Of a stretch of DNA of 64,000 bases, positions 36,641 to 44,513 are shown in pieces. Position 1 is the first letter of the stretch. Every line of letters begins with the position of its first letter. Source of the stretch: an uncultured Pelagibacteraceae bacterium (GTDB lineage Bacteria; Pseudomonadota; Alphaproteobacteria; Pelagibacterales; Pelagibacteraceae); the NCBI GenBank assembly GCA_902578525.1, contig CACHDJ010000003.1:1-64000 (forward strand), given 5' to 3'. Below the pieces are notes generated by a model that was not told the origin of the DNA, made no database searches, and worked only from the letters and a program-made list of their open reading frames with translations. Made by a program: the position numbers and the translations under genes.

Positions 36641-36670
36641 TGATTGTTTACCCTAATTATTAAACAATCA
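36641..36670. promoter_or_regulatory. Perfect 10-bp inverted repeat upstream of the ATP-grasp gene
   Basis: TGATTGTTTA and TAAACAATCA are exact reverse complements separated by 10 bases. The repeat ends 4 bases before the ATG at 36675, so it covers the ribosome-binding region. It has no T-run, so it is unlikely to be a terminator. An operator or an RNA hairpin limiting translation is plausible. Confidence 0.5.
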
Positions 36671-36674
36671 TTCT

Positions 36675-38117
36675 ATGAGCGGGAAACTCTGGGATAATTA
36701 CAATGCTACTAAAGCATATGATGGTTATTTTACCAATGAAAATAAATTAAGAAAACATGCCGTTATAATTTCAAATATTTTAGAGAGATATGGTAAAGAA
36801 AAACTTCAAGAAATAGAAAAAAATTGTCAAAGTACAATAAGTGCTAGAGGAATTAACTTTAGAGTTTATGCTGCTAATAACAGGGCAGAGGAAAAGAAAT
36901 GGCCATTAGATATTATTCCAAGAATAATTCCTAAATCACAATGGAATAAAGTAACCAAAGGTTTAAAGCAAAGAGTTAAAGCCTTAAATTTATTTATAGA
37001 TGACGTTTATAATCAAAAGAAAATCTTTAAAGACAATATTGTTCCAAAAGATATCATTTTTAATTCACCTTACTATGTAAAAGAATGTGAAGGATTTTCG
37101 CCTAAATATAAATCATGGGCAAATATATCTGGAGTGGACTTAATCAGAAATAAAAATGGTGACTATTTGGTGCTCGAAGATAATCTAAGAGTACCTTCAG
37201 GAGTTTCTTATATGCTCGAGAATAGAATGGTTATGAGAGATGTATTTCCTGAACTTTTTACAAGATATAAAGTTGCATCAATACATCAATACACCAACAA
37301 ACTTTTCAACTGTATGAACGAATGCATCCCCAAAAAAACAGCTCATCCCCACATGGTAGTACTTACACCAGGGATTTATAATTCTGCTTATTTTGAACAT
37401 TCTTTTTTAGCTGAACAAATGGGTATTGCATTAGTAGAAGGAAAAGATCTTTTTGTTGAAAATGATAATGTTTATATGAAGACTGTAAAAGGTCCTTTGA
37501 AAGTTGATTGTATATATAGAAGACTAGACGATAATTTCTTAGACCCAAAAGCCTTCAATAAAGATTCTGTTATTGGTGTTCCAGGATTATTTAAATGTTG
37601 GTTAAAAAAAAATGTAGGTATAATAAATGCAGTAGGAACAGGTGTTGCTGATGATAAGGTTGTTTATTCTTACGTAAATAAGATGATTGTTTACTATTTG
37701 GGAGAGCAACCTATCTTAAATCAAGTCGAGACTTATTTGTGTCATGAGGAAAGTCAAAAAAAATATGTGTTAGACAATTTATCGAAATTAGTCGTTAAAC
37801 CAGCTAATGCCTCTGGTGGATATGGAATAATGATAGGTCCGAAGGCTTCATCAAAAGAAAGAGAAGAGGTGGCAGGGAAAATTAAAAAAAATCCAAGAGA
37901 ATATATTGCACAACCATTGGAAACATTATCAACAGCACCAACGATTACTGAAAAAAACATTGAACCTAGACATCTAGATTTAAGACCATTTGTGTTAAGT
38001 GGTAAAACTAATTATGTAACAACAGGTGGACTTACTAGAGTTGCTCTTAGAGAAGGAAGCACAATTGTAAATAGTTCTCAGGGAGGTGGATCAAAAGATA
38101 CTTTAATAGTTGAATAA
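36675..38117 (+). CDS. Circularly permuted ATP-grasp protein (DUF404/DUF407)
   Basis: A 480-residue circularly permuted type-2 ATP-grasp ligase, expected to join a carboxylate to an amine or thiol using ATP. Recognisable blocks are NRAEEKKWPLDIIPRIIP near residue 71, YLVLEDNLRVPSGVSYML near 164, VDCIYRRLDDNFLDP near 275, LVVKPANASGGYGIMIGP near 373 and HLDLRPFVL near 435. These match the family linked with Anbu and alpha-E proteins. It is divergent from anbu. The gene stops 4 bases before the convergent zur gene, so there is no room for the usual alpha-E partner. The product and substrate are not known. Confidence 0.85.
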   Translation: MSGKLWDNYNATKAYDGYFTNENKLRKHAVIISNILERYGKEKLQEIEKNCQSTISARGINFRVYAANNRAEEKKWPLDIIPRIIPKSQWNKVTKGLKQRVKALNLFIDDVYNQKKIFKDNIVPKDIIFNSPYYVKECEGFSPKYKSWANISGVDLIRNKNGDYLVLEDNLRVPSGVSYMLENRMVMRDVFPELFTRYKVASIHQYTNKLFNCMNECIPKKTAHPHMVVLTPGIYNSAYFEHSFLAEQMGIALVEGKDLFVENDNVYMKTVKGPLKVDCIYRRLDDNFLDPKAFNKDSVIGVPGLFKCWLKKNVGIINAVGTGVADDKVVYSYVNKMIVYYLGEQPILNQVETYLCHEESQKKYVLDNLSKLVVKPANASGGYGIMIGPKASSKEREEVAGKIKKNPREYIAQPLETLSTAPTITEKNIEPRHLDLRPFVLSGKTNYVTTGGLTRVALREGSTIVNSSQGGGSKDTLIVE

Positions 38118-38121
38118 CTTT

Positions 38122-38529
38122 TTATCTAGTATTACACTTTTTACATAATCCAAAAAACTCAAGATTGTATTTACTATATTTCATACCATCTTTGTCTTTG
38201 AAATTAGCTAAGTATTTAGAAAGACTTGCGCTACTTATTTCTGTAACTTTTTCACAAATCTCGCAGATTGAAAATGCAGTAGCTTTAGCTACCTGACAGC
38301 TCGAATTATGGCAGGCAATAAAGGCATTTCGACTTTCGATTTTATGAATTTTTCCCATTTCAACTAATTTGTCTAATGCTCGATAAACCTGTGGTGGGGC
38401 TTTGATACCTTTTTTTTGAACATTAAAAAGTATTGAATAAGCTTTTAAAGGCTCAGGAGATTTATCAATTAAATCAAAAATAATTCGCTGATTTTTTGTG
38501 AGAGTATGTTCTTTATGCATTGTTTTCAT
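38122..38529 (-). CDS. zur: Fur-family zinc uptake regulator Zur
   Basis: A 135-residue Fur-superfamily repressor. The N-terminal winged helix (about residues 8-75) includes NQRIIFDLIDKSPEPLKAYSILF and PPQVYRALDKLVEMGKIHKIES. The C-terminal half carries two CXXC pairs, CEICEK and LCKKC, for the structural zinc, and His/Cys residues in FIACHNSSC. It is the last gene of the minus-strand znuC-znuB-zur group and follows znuB by 15 bases. With zinc bound it should repress znuCB-zur and znuA at the palindromes between znuC and znuA. Location, rather than sequence alone, favours Zur over Fur. Confidence 0.88.
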   Translation of the reverse strand: MKTMHKEHTLTKNQRIIFDLIDKSPEPLKAYSILFNVQKKGIKAPPQVYRALDKLVEMGKIHKIESRNAFIACHNSSCQVAKATAFSICEICEKVTEISSASLSKYLANFKDKDGMKYSKYNLEFFGLCKKCNTR

Positions 38530-38544
38530 TTTACCGATTCTTCA

Positions 38545-39348
38545 TTAATTTTTCAATTTAATTGATTGTTTTATTTTGAATAATGAAAGTATAAATAATA
38601 ATAAGGCAGCTGTTATGATTGATGGACCTGAAGATGTATTAAATTCTAAAGATGTGAACAATCCTATAATTACAGATAATAAGCCTCCTATAACTGAATA
38701 CATAACCATACTTTGTGGACTAGTTGATAAATTTCTAGCCATTGCTGCAGGTATAATTAACATCCCAGTAATTAATAACAATCCGACCATTTTAATTGAA
38801 ATAGCAATGATCGCAGCCATCAAGATAGTGAATATTGCTTTAGCTCTGTCAGGATTTAAACCTTCAGCTTCCGCTAACTCATAATTTACTGTTGAGGCAA
38901 ATAAAGGTTTCCAAATAAATTTTAGAGTTAATAGGATCAATGCTCCTCCTATCCATATGATTAACAAATCATCAACTGAAACTGCTAAAATATCTCCAAA
39001 TAATAATCCCATAATATCAAACCTGATAAATGTTAAAAAACCAATAACAACAAGTCCAACAGCAAGAGATGAATGAGCTAGAAGACCCAACAATGCATCA
39101 CCAGGCAAATTAGTTTTTTTTTGAAGTTGAATTAAAATAAGTGCTATTAGCGATGAAATAATGAATACTGATAATGCAATATTAAATTCCATGGTAAAAG
39201 CCAATGTAACACCTAACAATGCTGAGTGGGCCAGTGTATCACCAAAATAAGATAATCTTCTCCATATTACAAAACAACCAAGAGGTCCTGTTACAAGAGC
39301 AACTCCAATTCCAGCTACCAAAGCTCTTATAAAAAAATCATCAAACAT
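38545..39348 (-). CDS. znuB: Zinc ABC transporter permease ZnuB
   Basis: Inner-membrane permease of the high-affinity zinc importer, 267 residues with about eight helices. Family blocks are FVIWRRLSYFGDTLAHSALLGV near residues 27-48 and GLLLITGMLIIPAAMARNLS near 189-208. The first is the ABC-3 permease signature. It starts where znuC ends (stop and ATG adjacent) and is followed by zur. Together with ZnuC and the divergent ZnuA it forms a complete ZnuABC system. A manganese specificity is the usual alternative for this family, but the adjacent Zur and His-rich ZnuA favour zinc. Confidence 0.92.
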   Translation of the reverse strand: MFDDFFIRALVAGIGVALVTGPLGCFVIWRRLSYFGDTLAHSALLGVTLAFTMEFNIALSVFIISSLIALILIQLQKKTNLPGDALLGLLAHSSLAVGLVVIGFLTFIRFDIMGLLFGDILAVSVDDLLIIWIGGALILLTLKFIWKPLFASTVNYELAEAEGLNPDRAKAIFTILMAAIIAISIKMVGLLLITGMLIIPAAMARNLSTSPQSMVMYSVIGGLLSVIIGLFTSLEFNTSSGPSIITAALLLFILSLFKIKQSIKLKN

Positions 39349-40095
39349 TTAATTTTTTTTTATTTTACCTTCATCTGTATGTATATGATCATGTCTATGT
39401 TCGTACCTTGATAATATTTGTGAAGCTTGCTCACCAAATAAAGCTTTATACTCATTATTTTTTGCAACATCTATTGGAGATCCTGAACAACATACATGAC
39501 CGTTTAAACAAACCACATGATCTGTAGCACTCATTACAGTATGTAAGTCGTGAGAAATTAATAAGATACCACAGTTTAATTCATCAGAAATTTTCTTAAT
39601 TAGTTCGTATAGAGCGATTTCACCAGTAAAATCTACTCCTTGGACTGGTTCATCAAGTACTAATAGATCTGGTTTTTTTGATATGGCTCTTGCAAGCAAT
39701 ACTCTTTGAAATTCACCACCGGATAAATCTCCTAAATTTTTATTTTTAAGATGAATAACCCCAGTCAATGATAAAGCTTCATCTATTGTTTCATTATCAA
39801 GACTTTCAGTTAACACCATGAAATCATTTACTCTTAATGGCAATGTCCAATCAATTGAAATTTTTTGTGGTACGTAGCCAACTTTAGTGGTGTATTTTTC
39901 AACTGAACCATCAATCTGTTTATAAATACCTAAAGCAATTTTAGCTGTAGTACTTTTTCCTGATCCATTTGGACCTATGAGAGTAACTATTTTACCTTTT
40001 TCAACCTGTAGTGAGACTCCTTTTACTAACCACTTATCATCAATACGTAAGCCAGCTTGATTTAATTTTACTAGTATATTTTGATCTGAGCTCAT
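39349..40095 (-). CDS. znuC: Zinc ABC transporter ATPase ZnuC
   Basis: ATP-binding subunit of the zinc importer, 248 residues. Walker A is IGPNGSGKSTTAKIAL near residue 38. The Q-loop lies in VGYVPQKISIDWTLPLRV, the signature is LSGGEFQRVLLARAI near 123, Walker B is LLVLDEPVQGVDF near 145, and the switch His is in LLISHDLHTVM. The C-terminal tail is His/Asp-rich (YEHRHDHIHTDEGK), as often seen in zinc transport proteins. It is the first gene of the minus-strand operon and is divergent from znuA across 70 bases that hold two Zur-type palindromes. Confidence 0.93.
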   Translation of the reverse strand: MSSDQNILVKLNQAGLRIDDKWLVKGVSLQVEKGKIVTLIGPNGSGKSTTAKIALGIYKQIDGSVEKYTTKVGYVPQKISIDWTLPLRVNDFMVLTESLDNETIDEALSLTGVIHLKNKNLGDLSGGEFQRVLLARAISKKPDLLVLDEPVQGVDFTGEIALYELIKKISDELNCGILLISHDLHTVMSATDHVVCLNGHVCCSGSPIDVAKNNEYKALFGEQASQILSRYEHRHDHIHTDEGKIKKN

Positions 40096-40115
40096 TTTAT
40101 TCCTTGACTAGAATA

Positions 40116-40130
40116 TGTTATATTATTACA
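40116..40130. promoter_or_regulatory. Zur-type palindrome 1 (znuC side)
   Basis: TGTTATATTATTACA is a 7-1-7 palindrome with one mismatch. It lies 20 bases upstream of znuC. The sequence resembles the TGTTATAnTATAACA core of alphaproteobacterial Zur sites and recurs 18 bases away. Confidence 0.7.
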
Positions 40131-40133
40131 TAG

Positions 40134-40148
40134 TGTTATATTATAACA
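40134..40148. promoter_or_regulatory. Zur-type palindrome 2 (znuA side)
   Basis: TGTTATATTATAACA is a perfect 7-1-7 palindrome, 17 bases ahead of the znuA ATG. With palindrome 1 it forms a pair offset by 18 bases, well placed to repress both divergent transcripts. Confidence 0.8.
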
Positions 40149-40165
40149 ATTTAAAAACATAACAT

Positions 40166-41221
40166 ATGAAAAATATTAAAAAACTACCATTAATTTTATC
40201 AATTCTATCATTCTTAATTACTTTTGTACCAGCAAATGCTGAAATTAAAGTAGTGGCAACAATAAAACCAATTCATTCACTTGCAAGTTATCTAATGGAT
40301 GGCATTGGTAAGCCAGATTTAATCGTTGATGGTTACGCCTCACCTCATGGATTTGCGCTCAAGCCATCCCATGCAAAAATGATTCAAAACGCTGATATTA
40401 TATTTTGGGTAGGTGAGGACATAGAAAATTTCTTAGAAAAACCATTAAAAACTATTGCAAAAAAAGCGGAAAAAATTGAATTAATGGAAATTAAAGGTTT
40501 AACTAAACTTAAATTTAGAGAAAGAAATATTTTTGAAGGTCATGACGATCATGGTCATAAAGAGGACGATCATGATGATCATGCTAAAAAAGAAGATGAT
40601 CACGATGACCACGGACATGACGATGAGCATAAAGAAGATGGTCACGATGACCACGGACATGACGATAAGCATAAAGAAGATGATCACGATGATCACGGTC
40701 ATGAAGGACACGCTCATGGTGAGTATGATCCACATATTTGGTTGGATCCAATGAATGCAAAAGTGATTTTAAGTGAAATGGCAGAACATTTGATAGAGAA
40801 TGATCAAAAGAATGAGGCTAAATATAAAGAAAACTTAAATAAAGCACATAAAGATTTAGATAAACTTACTAAGAAAGTTAAATCTGAATTAAATAAAGAT
40901 TTCAAATCAATAGTTTTTCATGATGCGTATCAATATTTTGAAGAAAGATTTGGTATTAACATTCTTGGTGCATTTACTGTAAATACAGATGTATTACCTG
41001 GTGCTGAACAATTAGCTGAAATCAGAGAAGTAATTGAGCATGATAAAGTAAGTTGCATATTTTCAGAGCCTCAATTTAATCCTGATATTATAAAAGCTGT
41101 AGCGAAAGATACTAATGTTGCAACAGGAGTCATAGATCCATTAGGAGCAACTCTTAACCCTGGTAAAGATTTATATTTTGATTTAATCAATAACATGTCA
41201 AAATCTTTCAAAGGTTGTTAA
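40166..41221 (+). CDS. znuA: Zinc ABC transporter, periplasmic zinc-binding protein ZnuA
   Basis: Zinc-binding protein (family 9 solute-binding) of 351 residues, with a signal peptide ending about residue 25 (VPANA). Metal ligands are His in VDGYASPHGFALKPSH near residue 58-70, DPHIWLDP near 190-197 and the later FHDAYQYFEERFG near 252 plus FSEPQFNP. Between residues about 125 and 190 lies a tract of Asp, His, Lys and Glu with about 18 histidines, built from a 42-base tandem repeat. Such loops are usual in zinc-specific members and may sense or collect zinc. The tract is long for a streamlined genome. The gene is divergent from znuC and covered by Zur-type palindromes. Confidence 0.93.
   Translation: MKNIKKLPLILSILSFLITFVPANAEIKVVATIKPIHSLASYLMDGIGKPDLIVDGYASPHGFALKPSHAKMIQNADIIFWVGEDIENFLEKPLKTIAKKAEKIELMEIKGLTKLKFRERNIFEGHDDHGHKEDDHDDHAKKEDDHDDHGHDDEHKEDGHDDHGHDDKHKEDDHDDHGHEGHAHGEYDPHIWLDPMNAKVILSEMAEHLIENDQKNEAKYKENLNKAHKDLDKLTKKVKSELNKDFKSIVFHDAYQYFEERFGINILGAFTVNTDVLPGAEQLAEIREVIEHDKVSCIFSEPQFNPDIIKAVAKDTNVATGVIDPLGATLNPGKDLYFDLINNMSKSFKGC
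40604..40687 (+). repeat. 42-base tandem repeat inside znuA
   Basis: Two adjacent copies of a 42-base unit (40604-40645 and 40646-40687) beginning GATGACCACGGACATGACGA and differing at two bases. A degenerate partial copy lies on each side. It is in frame and encodes 14-residue His/Asp units. Its length could change by slippage without breaking the reading frame. Confidence 0.85.
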
Positions 41222-41263
41222 TTAGAAATTGATCTTTATTCATAAATAATATCTAATAATGGG

Positions 41264-42262
41264 ATGAGTACGGTTTCCCTTACATTAGATGAAATTTTTG
41301 ATTTAGCTAAAAAGACTTTATTAGTTAATGGATGTGATGATGAAACAGCATCTATTCTATCAGATTTAATCAGAAATGCTGAAAGAGATGGATCTTTATC
41401 TCATGGTTTGTTTAGATTACCTGCGTATGTGAGTGGTTTAAAAAGTGGAAAAATTAATGGTAAAGGAAAACCAGAAGTTAAAAAGATTTCAGCATCAGTA
41501 ATTAAAGTTCAAGGTAATAATTGTTTAGCACCTGTAGTTTTAGATAAAGGCTTACCTGAATTAGCAAAAGCTGCAAAAGAAAATGGTGTAGCAGTGCTAG
41601 CAATTAATAATTCACATCATATGGCTGCTATGTGGCCTGAAACAGAAAAATTAGCAGAAGAAGGTTTAGTTGCTTTTGCTTGTACATCATATAAGCCAGC
41701 TGTTGCCCCAACAGGTTCAATCAAACCTTTGTTTGGAACAAATCCAATTTCATTTGCTTGGCCAAGACCTGGCAAAACTCCAGTTGTTTATGATATGGCA
41801 ACTGCATCAATGGCAATGGGGGAGGTTCAAGTTGCTAAAAGAGAAGGTCACAAAGTTCCCCTTGGAACTGGATTAACAAAAGAAGGAAAGGAAACAACCG
41901 ATCCTGCCGCAATAGCTGACGGCGGGGTGTTATTACCATTTGGAGGTTATAAAGGTTCAGCAATAGCAATGATGGTAGAATTAATGGCTGGCGCGTTAGT
42001 TGGTGATAATTTTAGCTTTGAGACAGCTGCAAAAGATAATAATGATGGTGGACCTCCTAGTGGAGGTGAATTTATTCTTGCTATCTCTCCTGAAAAAACT
42101 TCTGGAACTAATTGGCAAAAACATGCAGATGAATTTTTTGAAAAAATGAAATCAATGGGTGAAGTAAGATTACCTGGGGAAAGACGACACAAAAATAGAC
42201 TTGATAAAGGTCCTCGTAATATAAACGAGGAATTAGTTAATAAAATAAAATCGTTAAGCTAA
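41264..42262 (+). CDS. Ldh-family (malate/lactate dehydrogenase type 2) oxidoreductase
   Basis: An NAD(P)H-dependent dehydrogenase of the Ldh/YlbC/DpkA superfamily, unrelated in fold to ordinary lactate dehydrogenase. The 332 residues include SHGLFRLPAYVSGL near 46, AVLAINNSHHMAAMWPETE near 108 (catalytic His region), FGTNPISFAWPRPG near 157, VYDMATASMAMGEV near 175 and LPFGGYKGSAIAMMVELM near 225. Family members act on malate, ureidoglycolate, Delta1-piperideine-2-carboxylate or related 2-oxo and imino acids; the substrate cannot be assigned here. It follows znuA by 42 bases on the same strand but is probably unrelated to zinc. It converges on xth with a 9-base overlap. Confidence 0.85.
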   Translation: MSTVSLTLDEIFDLAKKTLLVNGCDDETASILSDLIRNAERDGSLSHGLFRLPAYVSGLKSGKINGKGKPEVKKISASVIKVQGNNCLAPVVLDKGLPELAKAAKENGVAVLAINNSHHMAAMWPETEKLAEEGLVAFACTSYKPAVAPTGSIKPLFGTNPISFAWPRPGKTPVVYDMATASMAMGEVQVAKREGHKVPLGTGLTKEGKETTDPAAIADGGVLLPFGGYKGSAIAMMVELMAGALVGDNFSFETAAKDNNDGGPPSGGEFILAISPEKTSGTNWQKHADEFFEKMKSMGEVRLPGERRHKNRLDKGPRNINEELVNKIKSLS

Positions 42263-43030
42263 TTTAATTTCAATTGGAGTATGGTCAGAGGGTTTTTCTT
42301 TTCCTCTAGGATCTTTATTAATATTTATAGACTTAATTTGGTCAATTAAAGAGTTTGAAGCTAGGAAATGATCTATTCTCATTCCATTATTCTTTTGCCA
42401 AGCTCCTCTCATATAATCCCAATAGGTATAACCTTCTTTTGTTTCATTAAAATGTCTGTAAACATCACTTAATCCTAAATTTAACATTTCTCTAAATTTT
42501 TTTCTTATCTCTAGTCTATATAGAGCATCATCTTCAAAACTTTTAACATTATAAACATCTTCAGCAGATGGAATTACATTAAAATCTCCAGCAAGAATTA
42601 TATTTAAATTTTTTTTTGATAATAACTTTAATTGTTTAATTAATTGATCCATCCAACTTTTTTTATAATCATATTTTTCTGTATCAACTGGATTACCATT
42701 AGGTGTATAGATATTTATTAATTGGATAATTTTTTTTTTATACTCAACCTCTGCAGAAATAACTCTTGATTGTTTTAATTTATCTTTAATTAAATCAGTT
42801 CTAACTTTTTTTAATTTTAATTTTGAAATAATAGCAACACCATTATAACTTTTTTGACCAAATACATAGCTTTCATAATCCATTGAAGAAAAATCATCAT
42901 AAGGAAAATTTATATCCTCAGTTTTGATCTCCTGCATCATTAAAATGTCTGGTTTATATTTTAAAAGATAACTTTTGATATTTTCAATACGTGCTCTTAC
43001 GGAATTCACATTCCAAGATGAAATGAGCAT
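42254..43030 (-). CDS. xth: Exodeoxyribonuclease III family AP endonuclease
   Basis: DNA repair enzyme that cuts at abasic sites and removes 3' blocking groups. I place the start at the ATG at 43030 (MLISSWNVNSVRARIENI), which overlaps the erpA stop as TAATG. The track's longer form adds ten residues encoded inside erpA. The 258-residue product has the catalytic set WNVNSVRAR, MMQEIKTED (metal-binding Glu), AGDFNVIPSAED, RIDHFLAS and SDHTPIEI at the C-terminus. It converges with the Ldh-family gene. Conserved positions are intact, so it should be active. Confidence 0.93.
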   Translation of the reverse strand: MLISSWNVNSVRARIENIKSYLLKYKPDILMMQEIKTEDINFPYDDFSSMDYESYVFGQKSYNGVAIISKLKLKKVRTDLIKDKLKQSRVISAEVEYKKKIIQLINIYTPNGNPVDTEKYDYKKSWMDQLIKQLKLLSKKNLNIILAGDFNVIPSAEDVYNVKSFEDDALYRLEIRKKFREMLNLGLSDVYRHFNETKEGYTYWDYMRGAWQKNNGMRIDHFLASNSLIDQIKSININKDPRGKEKPSDHTPIEIKLA

Positions 43031-43347
43031 TAAAGAGAAAAGGAAACACCACAACCACAAGAGGATTTGGTTTGAGGATTAGTTATTTTAAATTGTTCAC
43101 CTATTAATTCTGAAACATAATCAACTTCGGAACCTTTTAAAAGACCTGCCGAAGTTTTGTCAATTAGAATATTTTCAAATTTTAAATCATCTTCAGTTTT
43201 TGATTTATCAAATGTAAATTCATATTGAAAACCTGAACAACCACCACCTTTGATAGCGATTCTAAAAAAAGACCCCTTATCTTTTTTAGATAACAAAGTA
43301 TTGATCTGTTTTAGAGCTTTATCAGTAAATTTAATTTCTTTTATCAT
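43030..43347 (-). CDS. erpA: Iron-sulfur cluster insertion protein, ErpA/IscA family
   Basis: A-type carrier that passes iron-sulfur clusters to client proteins. The 105-residue product carries the three conserved cysteines: one in IKGGGCSGFQYEFTFD (about residue 35) and the CGC pair in SSCGCGVSFSL at the C-terminus. It is translationally coupled to xth by a TAATG overlap, a linkage also seen in other Alphaproteobacteria. It is divergent from dgt across 50 bases. Assignment as ErpA rather than IscA is by genomic context only. Clients in this window would include IlvD. Confidence 0.9.
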   Translation of the reverse strand: MIKEIKFTDKALKQINTLLSKKDKGSFFRIAIKGGGCSGFQYEFTFDKSKTEDDLKFENILIDKTSAGLLKGSEVDYVSELIGEQFKITNPQTKSSCGCGVSFSL

Positions 43348-43397
43348 TATTGATCACTGGTATTACTAATATAATACTTAATATTAGATTTTAAAGG

Positions 43398-44513
43398 ATG
43401 AAAAAATACTCAAAGATTGGCTTATTTAAAAGTAAAGGTAGAATCTTTAAAGAATCTTTATCTAAATATAGAACTCCGTTTCAAAGAGATAGAGATCGAA
43501 TTATTCACAGCGCTTCATTCCGAAGACTTAAACATAAAACTCAAGTATTCGTTAATACTGAAGGAGATCATTATCGAACAAGAATAACTCATTCTATGGA
43601 AGTAGCTCAAATAGCTAGGTCTATTGCAAGATATCTTAATCTCAACGAGGATTTAGCTGAGACCTTAAGTTTAGCTCATGATTTAGGTCACACTCCATTT
43701 GGTCATGCTGGTGAAGACTCTTTAAATGAATGTATGGAAAATTTTGGAGGATTTGATCACAACTTGCAAACTTTAAGAATCATTATGTTTTTAGAGAATA
43801 AGTATTTAAAATTTACTGGCTTAAATCTTTCTATTGAAACTTTAGAAGGACTATTAAAGCATAATGGTCCAGTAGAGGATCTAGATTTAGTTAATGATTT
43901 AATAGGTATTAAGAATTTTAAAAGTATGATAAATTTTAATACATATCCATCGATAGAAGCACAAATTTCCGCAATTTCTGATGACATAGCTTATAACAAT
44001 CATGATATCCAAGATGGAATAAATGCAAATTTATTTAGATTAGAGGAATTAGTTGAAATTGATTTTTTTAGAGATATTTACAAAAAATATAAAAAAAAAA
44101 TTAATAAACAAAATTATAAAGTGGCTACTTATCAGATTATAAGAGACTCTATAGATAGAATGATAAAAGATTTAATAAAAAATACAAAAAACAATCTTAA
44201 GTCAAATAATATCAAATCATTTAAAGATATTGATAAAACAAATTTTTTAATGGTTAACTTTTCTGACAAAATTAAAGACTCTGAAAGTGAAATAAAATAT
44301 TTTTTAAAATCTAAAATGTATAATAATAAGAAGGTGCTAGAGAAAAATAATAAAGGTAAATTAATTATAAAAAGATTATTTAATAAGATTAAACAAAATC
44401 CAAAAAAATTTATCTCAAATCAACTACTCTCTAAGGATAAATATAGAGCTATTTCTGATTTTATATCAGGTATGACAGATAGATATGCAATTAATCTTTA
44501 TAATAATAAATGA
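43398..44513 (+). CDS. dgt: dGTP triphosphohydrolase-like HD-domain protein
   Basis: Metal-dependent dNTP triphosphohydrolase of the Dgt family, 371 residues, trimming nucleotide pools. The N-terminal YRTPFQRDRDRIIHSASFRRLKHKTQVF block is typical. HD-domain ligands are in RITHSMEVAQIARSIAR near residue 63, AHDLGHTPFGHAGEDSL near 95 and AISDDIAYNNHDIQDG near 193. The C-terminal third is rich in Lys and Asn and poorly conserved. It overlaps argS by 4 bases (ATGA) and begins a long same-strand run through serS that keeps the alphaproteobacterial order. Confidence 0.92.
   Translation: MKKYSKIGLFKSKGRIFKESLSKYRTPFQRDRDRIIHSASFRRLKHKTQVFVNTEGDHYRTRITHSMEVAQIARSIARYLNLNEDLAETLSLAHDLGHTPFGHAGEDSLNECMENFGGFDHNLQTLRIIMFLENKYLKFTGLNLSIETLEGLLKHNGPVEDLDLVNDLIGIKNFKSMINFNTYPSIEAQISAISDDIAYNNHDIQDGINANLFRLEELVEIDFFRDIYKKYKKKINKQNYKVATYQIIRDSIDRMIKDLIKNTKNNLKSNNIKSFKDIDKTNFLMVNFSDKIKDSESEIKYFLKSKMYNNKKVLEKNNKGKLIIKRLFNKIKQNPKKFISNQLLSKDKYRAISDFISGMTDRYAINLYNNK

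Noticed and set aside
40499-40754. Two Met/Ile-rich ORFs in other frames of the znuA His-rich tract
   Set aside because: They are frame shadows of the GAT/CAT repeat inside znuA.
43031-43060. Ten-residue N-terminal extension of exonuclease III
   Set aside because: It lies inside erpA; the ATG at 43030 gives the normal N-terminus and a TAATG coupling.
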